A stretch of DNA of 64,000 bases, taken from contig CAWZYM010000172.1 in NCBI GenBank assembly GCA_963966185.1, positions 1,469,953-1,533,952 on the forward strand. The letters run 5' to 3'. Source of the DNA: Rhabditoides inermis (lineage: Eukaryota; Nematoda; Chromadorea; Rhabditida; Rhabditidae). Shown in pieces: positions 1-10,625 of this stretch. Made by a program: the position numbers and the translations under genes. Position 1 is the first letter of the stretch. Every line of letters begins with the position of its first letter. Below the pieces are notes generated by a model. It was given only the letters and a program-made list of their open reading frames with translations, was not told the DNA's origin and ran no database searches.

Positions 1-861
1 CGCCAACAACTACTCGACATGAACACTCTCGGTCCGTTCCCTCTCTTCTCTCTCTCTAATCCATCTTTCATTTCAGTCACTCTCTCGGCTCTCTTTGCTG
101 TCGCTTTCTCTTGCACGGCTCTCGTTCCTTTCAAGACCACTGCTCTCTCCATTATTACCAATGACGGCATCGCCGAGAATCTCACCACTATCTATCCTCA
201 CATCAACTCCGTCACCAAGAGTCACAAGAGTGAGAATATCCTTCGCTTTATCGCCTATCGATTGATTAAGGGCCGACCAAGTACTCGGCTCTTCTTATCA
301 ATGCGCCGTCGCCTCTCATTGTCCCAGTGACAAAAAGTGAGGATATCGATTGATATCGATTGTTTATCGATTGATTGCAGTGTCTCGTGTCTCGTTCGTG
401 AGTATGTCTGACCGTCTTTGTCCCGCCATCTTCGATTCCACTGTGAAGACTGCTGCTTTACCTGTTTCTACGGCTAACGTCTCTCTTCCTCGTGAACATG
501 GCAGTGAGTACTGTAGATTACAGTACTCTTTACAACTACCGTATTCAGAGTGGGCGAAGCGTCGTCTCATTGGCCGAGAGCAGCTGACGAAACAGAGGAA
601 GCGTATGACGTCACTCGCCCATGAGATCGCCCGTCACATGTGGGTTACGGTAGATACAGTATCTTTTATAACTGCTGTTTCAGGAACCGTTTGATCATTG
701 TTTTTTTACTGGAGTTTGCCCTTGTCTATGGAGTGGGCTCTATTGTCGAGAAGATCTACCCGGATCTCACTGGTCCCGCCCACATATTCCCCGCCCCTTT
801 GGAGGATGTTAGTGTTCATCAAGTTCATCAAGTTCGGCTGTTTTAGGTTTCGAGTACGAGT
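1..861 (+). repeat. Terminal promoter-like module, copy A
   Basis: Also present at 10.63-11.6, 18.2-18.98 plus 22.05-22.17, and 43.4-44.43 kb, and inverted at 23.42-23.93 kb. It precedes each protease gene and carries recognisable promoter-type motifs: a cluster of ATCGAT sites (about 345-378), an inverted CCAAT (near 570), a palindromic TGACGTCA (near 606) and GC boxes of the CCCCGCCC type (775-800). Short open frames (19-330, 350-694) are fairly well kept between copies but have no recognised domain. Copy A begins before the window, so its outer edge is not seen. The promoter role is inference. Confidence 0.6.
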
Positions 862-1727
862 ATGATCCCCCATTTCGGTGGAGCGAAGACTGGGAACCCG
901 GAATTAATGGTATGTTTGAAGAGTGAAGTGAATGGAGGAGAGAGTGAGAACTTTATCAATAATAGTCACATATCATATCATAGATGTCGTCGATTGACCT
1001 GGAGAAATTTGAACGCATTCTTCGCGATGAGTTCAAAGCATCTCATTGGCAACATTACAACAACAGAAAGCGAATGAGTTGTATTTGCTACCTCGGGGGT
1101 AGACGCTACGGTCACTGGATCCTTCTTACGTTAGTTTAGAGTGCATGTGAGGTGAAAATATCTTTATTTTCAGATACTTTGGTAATACAAAATCTAAGAA
1201 GGTTGTTCTACTCGATAGCCAAATTCGCCCTATAGAAGATTACTCGGTGAGAAGCCAATACTGAATACTAATGATATAAGTCTTTAAGAAAAATATTTAC
1301 TTGGATGAGTTTCAAATGAAATTGCAACACATACAAGAAAAGATTGTGTTTAATTTGGAGAACGCATTTGAACAACAGAATGATGGAGATAGCTGCGGTT
1401 GGAGGGTGGCCGCGGCTGCAGTCCTTCTCGCCAGTAAGAAAGACCCCGTCAAGTAAGCTTACGTCATATTACGTAATATAAACATACTATTTTAGATACT
1501 CCTACGATTCCACCAAGGTTAGAGATGTTTTGAAAAAGATGATCGATAAGAACGGCGAAGGAGGGCTCAAGTATTGGACAAAGAAACTGCTCGGGTTAGA
1601 CTGTTATCATTGTTTTGAAATACACTTTGTTTTAAGCGCCATGACACCACGCAAAAACAAATCGGAACTTATTCCAATGCTCAAAGTCACTGAAAGATAT
1701 GAAGTAATGTTTACATATATAAAAGAA

Positions 1728-1783
<56 letters not shown>

Positions 1784-2280
1784 GGCTCGAAAAATCGAAA
1801 CGGTGGTGAAGAACAAGGAGGCTGAGGAAATACTGGCAATGATTATGCTGACCAGATCACCAGCAGCGGCCGGATCCGCCAACATTCAATCCAGGTGAGA
1901 AGAGAGAGAGAGGGAGGGAGGGAGAGAGAAGGGGGGAGAGACAGAAATTTAGTGTGATTATTGCCAACAACCACCTCGTGATGTACCTTCTTTTCTTGGA
2001 GGTATGTGTATGTGATTTAACCATGTTCACGGTCAGATCTATCATCTCAAATTCAGACCCTCATATTTGTTTTCAATGACAACGGAAGCAGACACAAAGT
2101 GATGGAATACTTGAGAGGAAAGGTATGTTTTTTAGATCATGTACATACCTTTGACAAAAACGACGCTCACAGATGGCATATGAAGTGAGCGGCGAACTAC
2201 ATGGCGCAGGACAAACATTTAAGAAGAGCCAGTGGGAAGTGAGTGACAAATAACTAGTACACAACAAAACAATGCGATCT

Positions 2281-2316
<36 letters not shown>

Positions 2317-3197
2317 TTTAAATGGTGAAAGTGGTTTGTCGAGCATACTCTAAAACAATATGCTCTCATGTATTTAAAATTCAGACAGTCTACAAACAAC
2401 TTGCACAAGATGGATTCATAGTGGAGGCTGCGAATGGAGGATGGATGGCAAGCAAAGCAGGAAACATGCTTCTACAGCAAAAAACACCAGTAAGAAAAAT
2501 TAATCTTTTTGCTATTACTACATAACCTGTGTAATAAATAAAATTATTTGAACTATTTGCAGATATTGAACGACTTTCTGGACAATCTACCTACGACGTT
2601 GAAGACTGATTCAACGGGATACAGATTCAAAACCGTTATCGAAGATGAGACGCCCATCATGGACTGGGAAAATAACGTAAAATATTTACGCATTCTTATT
2701 CGAGGTCTAAACACATTTTTTTAGGTGAGACCTCAGAAGTTTTTCTTAGATGTGGTCGCGACTTTGGCTGGAACACAAATCAATTACGAAGGTATTTGGT
2801 TAGAACTGTACATGCAAATCTTAAATTTGAAAATTCAGTGGACAAGAACAACAACTGTCATCCGAGTGTGAATTTTCAATGCTTGCCATCACACCGTTTG
2901 AGAGGAACCTTAAAACACAAAACTAAAATCAGAAGAACGTACAGCGCAATGACAGACAACGAAAGTGCGTTTGATATGATTGGAAAACATGTTAATGTGT
3001 TGTTGTAGAGAAACATGCTGAATACGCTCTTATTTATGACATGTGCGCAGCTCGGATCTTCTCAAGTACTCTGATCAACGAAGTGATGACCAACGCGGTT
3101 CAAGAAGAGGGAACAGAGGACATGGCTTATCTGATTCGCTATGCCGCCGGAATCGTGTTAGAAGCGTCCCAGCTACATCCCAAACATCCCCACATCA
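862..3197 (+). CDS. Ulp1-type (C48) cysteine protease-like protein, long form, copy A
   Basis: Fifteen phase-consistent exons: 862-909, 984-1129, 1174-1246, 1289-1452, 1496-1594, 1637-1703, 1785-1894, 1953-2001, 2057-2122, 2173-2238, 2385-2489, 2563-2676, 2725-2791, 2839-2964, 3009-3197, giving about 496 codons. Residues 60 (GHW), 79 (LLDS), 119 (Q) and 125 (DGDSCGW) reproduce the His-Asp-Gln-Cys order of Ulp1 proteases. The spacing H-D 19 and Q-C 6 is close to yeast Ulp1 (17 and 6). These enzymes cleave SUMO or similar tags; the substrate here is unknown. Exons 7-15 encode about 300 residues I do not recognise. The start was chosen because the first exon keeps frame in all copies. The 3' end is lost: after the donor at 3198 the sequence runs into an inverted repeat near 3280. 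The setting is multicopy mosaic repeats, so the gene is most likely transposon-borne. Confidence 0.6.
1731..1784. repeat. (AT)n microsatellite in protease-gene intron
   Basis: An almost pure AT dinucleotide run lies in the intron between exons 6 and 7 of the protease gene. The equivalent intron of copy D also carries (AT)n. A shorter AT run sits at 2283-2312 in another intron of copy A. Confidence 0.95.
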
Positions 3198-3279
3198 GTA
3201 AGAACATTTGGATATTTAAAATGCTCCACAACGGTTATAGGAAAGAAGTTCGGAAATTTCTGCGCGAGTTTGCGCACTA

Positions 3280-3525
3280 TGGAGTTTGCCCTCGACTATT
3301 GAGTGGGCGTAATTGTCGAGAAGATCTACACGGATCCCATTGGCCCCGCCCACATATTTCCCACCCCTTTGGAGGCTGTTCTGTGACTGCTCCCATCCTT
3401 TACCGTACCAAGGTGAGAAGGGTGGTGGTTCAGTGGGTATACGCCATAGAAATAGGAGTAGGGAGAGGAGCCCGATTAGGTAATAAACGACCTCGAGAGA
3501 GCGACACCGTCTACTTGTCATGAGT
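3280..3525 (-). repeat. Inverted arm of a GC-box module (pairs with 4778-4990)
   Basis: The segment is the reverse complement, with moderate divergence, of 4778-4990. Both resemble the GC-box part of the terminal module near 705-840. The two arms face each other around a truncated protease copy, which gives a 1.7 kb inverted-repeat unit that interrupts the long-form gene. The 3526-3630 sequence just inside matches 25925-26020 in inverted orientation. I see no transposase inside. Confidence 0.65.
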
Positions 3526-3789
3526 CAAAACATCAGTAAACAACGGAGATCATTATCTACTGTCATTTTCAACAACATTGCAACATAAGAAAGTCCAGAC
3601 AGTGTATTCGCATAGCAAGAGATAGTGGCGTTAGCAAGCGTTAGACCCACCATGCGTGGTTGCACCAAGGAGGGAACTGATGTGCGAGGGCGGATAGAGA
3701 GAAGGCGGGGCAAGGGGCGCGCATTGCCGATTCAAGGCGACAACTCATATTAGCTTTCAAGTACGGTCCCCATCTTGAACACATTCTTC

Positions 3790-4525
3790 ACATTCTTCGC
3801 GATTGAACACATTCTTCGCGATGTTTTCAAATCTCCTCAATGGAAACATTCCAACAAAAGAAAGCGAATGACTTGTATCTGCTATTTGGGGGGTACACGG
3901 TACGGTCATTGGATCATTCTAACGTTAAATTAGAGTGCATGTGAGGTGAACAATATCTTTATTTTCAGATTTTTTGGAAATAAAAATCTAAGAAGGTCGT
4001 TATACTCGATAGCCAAATCCGCCCTGTAGAAGATTACTCGGTGAGAAGCCAACACTGAATACTTAATAATATAAATCTTTAAGAAAAATATGTACTTGGA
4101 TGAGTTTCAATTCAAATTGCAACACATACAAGAAAAGATTACGTTTTATTTGGAAAACGAATTCGAACAACAGAATGATGGAGATAGCCGCGGCTGCAGT
4201 CCTTCTCGCCTGTGGGAAAGACCCCGTCAAGTAAGCTGACGTCATATTACGTAATATAAACATACTATTTAAGATACTCCTTCGATTCCACCAAGGTTAG
4301 AGATGTTCTGAGAAAGATGATCGATAAGAACGGCGAAGGAGGGCTTAAGTACTGGACTAAGAAACTGCTCGGGTTAGATTGTTATCATTGTTTTGAAATT
4401 ACACTTTGTTTTTGAGCGCCATGACAACACGCAAGAACAAATCAGAACATATTCCATTACTTAACGTCACTGAAAGATATGAAGAAATAATGATCCATTG
4501 TGTCATAATAACAACTCATTTTTTT
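3790..4525 (+). pseudogene. Ulp1-type protease-like gene, 5'-truncated short form
   Basis: Matches exons 2-6 of the copy A gene. The catalytic His context is present (GHWI) and the LLDS-type Asp region is recognisable. In the Cys exon the text around DGDSCGW is shortened (gatagccgcggctgcag), so the nucleophile Cys is lost. Downstream of the VTERYE segment the frame reads a short tail (EEIMIHCV) and stops near an AATAAA about 4528. This is a different 3' end from the long form. No exon-1 equivalent is visible. A dead copy. Confidence 0.55.
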
Positions 4526-4777
4526 AATAAACCCTTTTTCAAACGAAACTGTGTCTAGTCCTGATTGCAAAGTGTGGAATTGTCGCATGATGCATCGGCC
4601 GATCAGAAACAACCCGCCCACTGAACGCTGCTAATCTTGCAACAAACTCAGTCCAAGCCTTCCACTCTCCACTCGAACCACCGTCCACACAAGCGTCTTC
4701 TATTTATTTTTTCCGTTTTCTATTGTTTTTTTGGTGTCGTGATGTCGTGGTGTCTGGTGTCCTTTCCTAATTACCGT

Positions 4778-4990
4778 TTTTTTGACACTAACAAGTCGAC
4801 GGTGTCGCCAACTCAAGGTCGTTTATTACCTAATCGGGCTCCTCTTCCTATTCCTATTTCTATGGCGTATACCCATTGAACCACCAGCCTTCTCACCTTA
4901 TCACGGAAGAAGACACGAACAGTCTCCAAAGAAGCGGGGAATATGTGGGCGGGGCCAGTGGGATTCGGGTAGATCTTGTCGACAATAGTA
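4778..4990 (+). repeat. Inverted arm, right side
   Basis: Reverse complement of 3280-3525. It recurs at 12722-12930 and 23281-23420. Contains a GTGGGCGGGGCC GC box and a BglII-like AGATCT site seen in all the arms. The open frame through it (WRIPIEPP) is found on both strands of different copies and is not treated as a gene. Confidence 0.6.
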
Positions 4991-5057
4991 GTAGTATTAC
5001 GCAACCACTGTAGCAATACGCCTGTTTATCACAGTATATACAAAACTAAATGAATAC

Positions 5058-5642
5058 TCAATATTTTATTACATTGAAGACATTGCTTGGTGAGTTGTAG
5101 TTGTAGAACATGTGTCCGCGTGGCTGGAGCAGCTGGCAGGTGGGAGGGCGCGTCATATCACCCACAGTACCTGTAACGAATAGGTTCCAAACCAGACAAC
5201 TACATTAACAACAGTGATGTGAAGTACAACCCAAGTTATATATGTTAGTGAACAATCGAAAAATTTGTGAGCACGTTCAAATCAGAGACATACCTTGGTG
5301 TAAAGACGAGCAAGAGGAGGTAGTTCATGGTGGCAAGGCATCGGTGGCGCGGAGTTCGGCAAGGAAGATTCCTGCTAATAACTTTGCGGCGAAACTTGAT
5401 GACACACATTTACGATTTTATAAAAACAAAAGACAACAACAATACAATTTGGGAACACACCTGAACTGGCAGCCGTCCGTCCGTGTGAGCGAGTCGGCGT
5501 CGTTCCGTTTGTGGAACAGCGACCGGCCGAGCAGAATAACTATGAATAAATAATTAATATGCTTATCAGTTAGCAAACATTTACAAACCAACGAAATGAA
5601 CGAAATCCGAGGCGCGACAGTCATTTCGAAAAGTGTTTTCAA
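5058..5642 (-). CDS. Possible spliced minus-strand gene, unrecognised (copy 1)
   Basis: Reading the minus strand gives a plausible first exon (about 5642-5461, with VILLGRSLFHKRND), a middle exon (about 5381-5301, followed by GTATGT) and a last exon (about 5170-5058, with MTRPPTCQLL and a TGA beside an AATAAA-type sequence). Each piece has splice-like borders. Their phases do not all join by eye, so the model is not settled. The same arrangement occurs at 13004-13586. No domain recognised; it could be a decayed accessory gene of the repeat unit. Confidence 0.22.
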
Positions 5643-6118
5643 TGCGCGTTTGCGAAAACTTCAATGCAACTCACGCGAACATCGTATAAAACACTAATAT
5701 GTGATAAAGAACAGACAATGGAAACAAACATTTCTCATACATACAAACGAACAGACAGGGAAACAACAAAACAGCTAATCAGCATGAAAACAGCTGATTT
5801 TGCACCGTCCATTCAGAATGAGTCACTATCGTATCCAACTTCGCGGTTGGAAACCAAAAGAATGGGTGGGGTAAGCCAATTGTGTCAGATATTGCACAAA
5901 TTAGTTACACTAAACACTGCACAACGTAACACGAGTAGCATATAGGGACTTTTCAGACTATAGTCGTACACAATTTTTGGAAATTCAAACTATCACCAAG
6001 ACGGTGTTCATAGCGAATTATGTTCAGATATCTGATAAGAGTGAGTATATGTAAGAAACTTATGGAAACAAATATGACATATGACATATGTCAAAACACG
6101 ACCGTAATAGTCGTGGCG

Positions 6119-6326
6119 CTTTTGGAATCGCTAATTTCAACTTAGCGATTCCAAAATCGCCTAATCGCCGGGTGTGGCGATTTCTTGGCGATTCGCCGGC
6201 GATTAGTATGCCACCTCAATGGCGATTTTGAAGCGATTTAAGAATCGCTGGCGATTTCAGAAAAATCGATACGTATGCTTCACTAAAGCGATTCGCTGAC
6301 GATTCGGCGATTGCGATAAGTCTGCC
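6119..6326. repeat. Cluster of GCGATT/AATCGC hexamers with a short hairpin
   Basis: About 200 nt with many copies of GCGATT in both orientations. At its left edge is a perfect 15-bp stem with a 7-nt loop (6120-6134 with 6142-6156). The dense inverted hexamers look like the subterminal repeats of a small DNA transposon. No clear termini or target duplication found. Repeated at 14063-14270. Confidence 0.6.
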
Positions 6327-6623
6327 GAGGCCCAAACGACCCGCGCATCCAGGGAGTAGCCGGGGAGAGACGATCGATCGAGTCCTGAACAAGAGTGTGT
6401 GAGTGCAATCAGACAATCAGTATCGCTCTCATTCCATGGCGACCTCTCCTCTCTTGACTCCGCCCCCCGTCGGCTCCCGACGCAGTCGCCTCCCTGGCCA
6501 GGCAGCCCAGTCCAAGATTCCATGTGCTCGCCCATCAGTCGACCGACTGCCACGTCGTCTCCTCGCTGCAACATAGTAAGCATTCTCTTTCGAAAAGTAC
6601 GTAAGTAAAAAGAAGAGGTTTGT

Positions 6624-6870
6624 CTGGATCTGATTCAACAAAAGCACATGCATGAAATCTTTTTGCAGCTGACTAAAATATCAAAACAAACCTGCTCTTT
6701 CGAATCACTCTGAAAATGTGTTTTTAAACTTTAAAAAATATATAATGTAATTATCATAATGCATACTATTTATGGTCTATTTTTATATATTCGAAAGAGC
6801 AGGTTTGTTTTGATATTTTAGTCAGCTGCAAAAAGATTTCATGCATGTGCTTTTGTTGAATCAGATCCAG
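6624..6870. repeat. Perfect fold-back element, 82-nt arms (copy 1)
   Basis: Arms 6624-6705 and 6789-6870 are exact reverse complements by base-by-base reading and enclose an 83-nt AT-rich loop. The arms contain CAACAAAAGCACATGCAT and the loop-proximal AAACAAACCTGCTC. A related fold-back at 25134-25435 shares these motifs, so this is a family rather than chance. No ORF inside. Confidence 0.9.
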
Positions 6871-7561
6871 AATTTTTTTTTCACATTGATGAATTACGAA
6901 AATAAAACATTCATATTACAAACTCACTAGTCAGAATGTCATGATTGAAAATACAAATAACTTATACAACACTACTACACTACTACATCTACATAGTAAT
7001 ATTCACTAAAAATATAAAAGAGTTGTTATTATAAAATTATAAAATAGTTTCTGTGATTCCCGCTTTTTTGAAACTGATAGATCATGTGTTGCCGAACAAT
7101 GTTGTGTCATATACGAATGTATCTAAATTAGAAACCTTCGAAATAGCTTGGTCGAATCGCTCACGCGTCTGCCGGTTGCTCATTGACGCGCGCTACACAC
7201 GTTACAAATTTCTATTTTCTTCCCTTCATCTTCTAAGCAGTTCCATTATCTAGCAAGTTACTAGCTAGTCGAAATGAAATTCCACTACGAGTAAACTAGC
7301 GACTAGCCATTCTTCACTAGTTATCATGTAATATCGCGAGTGCATGTACCGTTAAAGTTTGTTTACCAGCAGTTTCAAGTTATACAACCGTTGACCTAGC
7401 CAATAAGAGGACTGACCTAAGGCTCTCGAGTACAAATCGCTAGCTGCTTACAAGGGGTCCATCAATTGATGCAATGAATTTGGATCAGATGACGTCACAG
7501 ACTTCTGACTAGAGGCTCACGAAAGTTGTGAGGGTGGTCGTCACTCCACCGTGACTAGCGG

Positions 7562-7648
7562 TACATCATTGGCCGCCGAGATGATTGAACTCGGGACCTT
7601 CCGCATGATAGCTGCGCGCACATCCACTGCGCTAGCCACCCCATATTC
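7562..7648 (-). repeat. tRNA-derived SINE-like sequence (copy 1)
   Basis: The minus strand reads as a tRNA-like head: an A-box-like TAGCGCAGTGG and a B-box-like GAGTTCAATC about 45 nt apart. The acceptor and anticodon stems do not fold convincingly, so this is a SINE head rather than a working tRNA. The copy at 15498-15584 is near-identical. The body and tail of the element are not delimited. Confidence 0.5.
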
Positions 7649-7685
7649 TCAAAGAAGTTTCATCATGATGTGGAATAGCTTAAGT

Positions 7686-7745
7686 GGTAGGGTGAGGGCG
7701 TACTGGTGGTAGGGTGAGGGCGTAGTGGTAGGGTGAGGGCGTACT
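7686..7745. repeat. 19-nt minisatellite, 3 units
   Basis: Three tandem copies of a unit containing GTGGTAGGGTGAGGGCGTA. Also at 15622-15681. Confidence 0.85.
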
Positions 7746-8134
7746 AACCAGGCGCGTTCGATCTTCATATCTGCCAGTTTGTTTTGCAAATGTTTTGCGA
7801 TGTTTGCAAAATTCGAATGTTGCTTTTGGAATCATTTATGTATGCACACACGTATCATATAAAACAGACTTCATTAGATTCTGAGCCACTGAAACCTCGG
7901 TCATGAATTGTAATTGCAGAACCGAGTGCGTTAAACTGATCTTCCTTATTATATTATGTTAATGGTAGTATTACTGTTAGAATTGAGAAGTTGTGGCACA
8001 GAGATCAAAGCAGCCTCACCCGCACTGCTCTGCTCCTCCGCTATTCGCACGTTCTTTAACTGCCGAGCTCTCTCACTCGCCCTCTTCTCACCGATCGATC
8101 CATTTGATTTCAGGCCGGCTGTCCATGTTCTGAC

Positions 8135-8420
8135 TCGCACGAGAAAGAGAGAGCGCGCAAGTGAGAGAATCAGACGGTCAGAAAGAGAAAGAGAGTGGCT
8201 GATCAAAAAGCGGGGCATGCTCGGCTGGAAGAAGAGAGAGAGCGCGCAGAGAGCGTACGCAAGTGAGAGAATCAGAGGTCAGAGAGAGAAGAGAGTGGCT
8301 GATCGAAAAGCGGGGCATGCTCGGCTGGAAGAAGAGAGAGCGCGCAGAGAGCGTACGCTCGTGAGAGAGCCAAGAGGCCGGGATGTGAGAGTGGCTGAAC
8401 GAAAGGCGGGGCATGAGCGT
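8135..8420. repeat. ~97-bp minisatellite, about 2.7 units
   Basis: Repeats begin at each CTGATCAAAAAGCGGGGCAT-like element (8199, 8299, 8394) and include GCGCGCAGAGAGCGTACGC. The 179-aa open frame through it is a repeat artefact rich in R and E. Just downstream are two CCAAT boxes and a GGGCGGGGC GC box (8418-8490), a promoter-like setting upstream of the transposase-like gene. Copy at 16071-16356. Confidence 0.75.
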
Positions 8421-8497
8421 TCGGCCAATCAGATTGCACAGTCAGTGGGCCGAACGACCAATGAGCGCAGAGTGCAGTGGGCGGGGCTTACGTGATG

Positions 8498-8527
8498 CGC
8501 GTCGTCGTCGTCGTCGTCGTCGTCGTA
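8498..8527. repeat. (CGT)n trinucleotide run
   Basis: A short CGT run that is visibly longer at 16436-16475 and very short at 38685-38697, so it varies in length between unit copies. Confidence 0.9.
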
Positions 8528-8766
8528 AACACGTTTAGTGGCAGAATGAGCGAAAAGTTGTTTTGGATGCCGCAACCGATATTTATTTCTTGTAGCATAC
8601 TCATAAGTCTTGTCAAATGATATTCTAACAAAAAAAACACATACTATGGAGTATATCGTATTGGGATAGAGGAAATTAAATATGCCTTGGGGGTGACGCG
8701 CTGCGCGCGTCAAAGATCAAGACAAACGGGCGGCGCTGCGAGCCGCCCTTAATTTCCCGCACTAAT

Positions 8767-9669
8767 ATGATACTAAAACAGTTCCAGGTCACATACGACC
8801 CGTCTAGCGCGAATACCACTGTTGATACCAACTCAAGTGCTGCTAAGCGAGAGGCGCCTCACAAGGGAGCCATCAAGGGACCAGATGACAAGCACGTCTA
8901 CCTGATGAGCAAACCAATTGATTTCTTAGATATTGGAGCTCTTCAAGGTGTGTCTTTCGTGCCACATGTCTAACGACGTTTCTATATACGTGACCGAGTC
9001 CGGAGCTGCCGTAATGGTACGTTACACAAGAGTAAATACAAAACCACCAACATTACGTTTCGTTCAGATAACACAGAAATGCAATTCGTGCTCTGGTGTT
9101 TACCATTAGCACAACGGTGCTCGTCAAGACAAGAGCGAAGGGGAGCAAGAAGAAGTTGCGCCGCATCAACCTCGTTCTTGCCGCCGCAGGAGAGCTGTCC
9201 GCACTCGGACACAAGGTCAGCTTCGCGAGCACACTACACTACTCTATCCTTATTCTACTGCCAGAACACAAGCGCCGCCCGACGCTGCTCCGCACCTCAA
9301 GCTCGACTCGCCCGCATACACGTGGCTGAAGAAGCTCGTGCTTGCACCAAAGCTAATGCAGGTCAGTAATACATAAGACATATCGGAATATCACATCAGC
9401 ATAGTCCATATTTCGTTTAAAACCTGAAGTTCATCTCCCCGCATTTTTCCACTTCCGCCACCGAGTCGTTCAACTGGGTCGCGTCTCGTATCTACTGCAG
9501 GAAGGAGTTTTACTAGTGAGTATAAAGCAATTGAATCTGATAGCCCACCTTGTATCCGTTTAGTGGGGCGATGGCGTATGAGATTCGCGGGAATCTGGCA
9601 GAACTTCACTTCAACGCCACGCGATCCGCCAACCGACCAGTCATCGGCAAACGAAAATACTGGAATAAG
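8767..9669 (+). pseudogene. Transposase-like spliced gene, C-terminal part, copy T1
   Basis: Exons inferred at 8767-8947, about 9000-9017, 9069-9209, 9262-9362, 9430-9515 and 9563-9669; a set of phase-consistent joins exists. The last three encode DSPAYTWLKKLVLAPKLM, then ISPHFSTSATESFN, then AMAYEIRGNLAELHFN followed by NRP and YW. From memory this resembles the C-terminal 'SP..STSA.E.FN ... LA.LHFN' region of a widespread family of transposon-encoded proteins with an RNase H-like catalytic Glu; this is not verified. The 5' exon (Ser/Thr/Lys rich) has no recognised domain, and the catalytic core expected upstream is missing, so this is a partial or decayed gene. A second frame in the 9079-9209 exon is also open. 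It is followed by a purine tract. Confidence 0.45.
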
Positions 9670-9924
9670 GTATAAATTCTACATTAAATTGTTGATTGTG
9701 CGAAGAAAAGTTAGTCTGTACTTTCACAATGTTATAGTATAACATTGTGAATTCATAACATATGATCTGTGTGATACACATGCAGTGATACATTTCTCTT
9801 CCAATTAATATTTCTTGAAGCTAATTGTATACCTTAAATATTTATAAGATAATGATCTTACAGGGTATGGGTCATTTTCTTCGAGCTATGTAGGAATTTC
9901 TTCCTGTGCAACGACATCAACGAC

Positions 9925-10029
9925 GACTTGGGGGAAGAGAGTGGGAAAGGGAAAAGGGGGCAGGGAGGGAGAGAGGGGGAGAGAGGGGGAGAGAGGGGAG
10001 AGAGGGGAGAGAGGGGAGAGAGGGAGAGG

Positions 10030-10080
<51 letters not shown>

Positions 10081-10550
10081 AAGAGAGAGGGAGAGAGAGG
10101 GGGAAAAAGGGAGAGGGGAAGAGGAGAGGAGGGAGAGAGAGGGAAATAGGAAGAGAGGAAGAGAGGGGAAGAGAAGGGGAGAGGGAAAGAGGGGAAGGGA
10201 GAGAGAGAGGGGGAGAGAAGGAGAGAGGAAAAGAGAGAAAGAGAGAGGGAAAAAAGGAGGGAGGGAGAGGGAAATAGGAAGAGAGGAAGAGAGGGGAAGA
10301 GAGGGGCAGGGAGGGAGAGAGGGGCAGGGAGGGAGAGAGGGGGAGAGAGGGAGGAAGAGAGGGGAAGAAGGGAGAGGAGGAGAGGAGGGAGAGAGGAAGA
10401 TAGGGGAAGAGGAGGGTACGGAGAGAAGGAGAGAGGGGGAGAGGGGGACAAGAGAGGAGAAGAGAGGAAGGAGGGGAGGGAGAGAGGGAGAGAGGGAGAG
10501 AGGGAGAGAGGGAGAGAGGGAGAAATAGAGAGAGGGGGAGAGAGGAAGAA
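9925..10550 (+). repeat. Long purine-only (G/A) tract, copy 1
   Basis: About 600 nt that are almost entirely G and A on the plus strand, mostly GGGAGAGA units with rare C or T. Homologous tracts: 17885-18115 (about 235 nt) and 42770-43370. Open frames through it (runs of SLPLSL or GERE) are composition artefacts. Such mirror-rich tracts can form triplex DNA. Confidence 0.95.
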
Positions 10551-10625
10551 CATAAAGATTGATTCCCTTTCATTTTCAATTTGAATCCTCTAATGATCCG
10601 TGCCTTTGCGTGTACTCTGAGTGTC

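Larger units (their letters stand above)
4500..10620 (+). repeat. Tandem-duplicated block, copy 1
   Basis: The block is near-identical to 12440-18200. Matching landmarks are offset by 7944 (5.4-6.9 kb), 7936 (7.0-8.2 kb) and 7994 (9.0-9.6 kb); the drift comes from small indels in simple repeats. It includes the inverted arm, a possible minus-strand gene, the GCGATT cluster, an 82-nt fold-back, a SINE, minisatellites, the transposase-like gene and a purine tract. Parts of it recur at 38.66-43.4 kb. The 5650-6110 and 6880-7560 stretches hold no gene I can support. Confidence 0.9.

Noticed and set aside
364..570. Minus-strand 68-codon ORF in the terminal module
   Set aside because: Shadow of the plus-strand frames. 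It shifts frame between copies and appears on the other strand in the inverted copy.
6624..6870. microRNA precursor
   Set aside because: An 82-bp perfect stem with an 83-nt loop is far longer than a typical precursor. A fold-back element or long hairpin RNA is more likely.
7956..8495. 179-codon plus-strand ORF, repeated at 15892
   Set aside because: It follows the 97-bp minisatellite and is rich in RE/ER. Both strands are open, so composition explains it.
9079..9369. Independent 96-aa gene (MQFVLWCLPL...)
   Set aside because: It is one of two open frames over an internal exon of the transposase-like gene and runs through a clear GT-AG intron.
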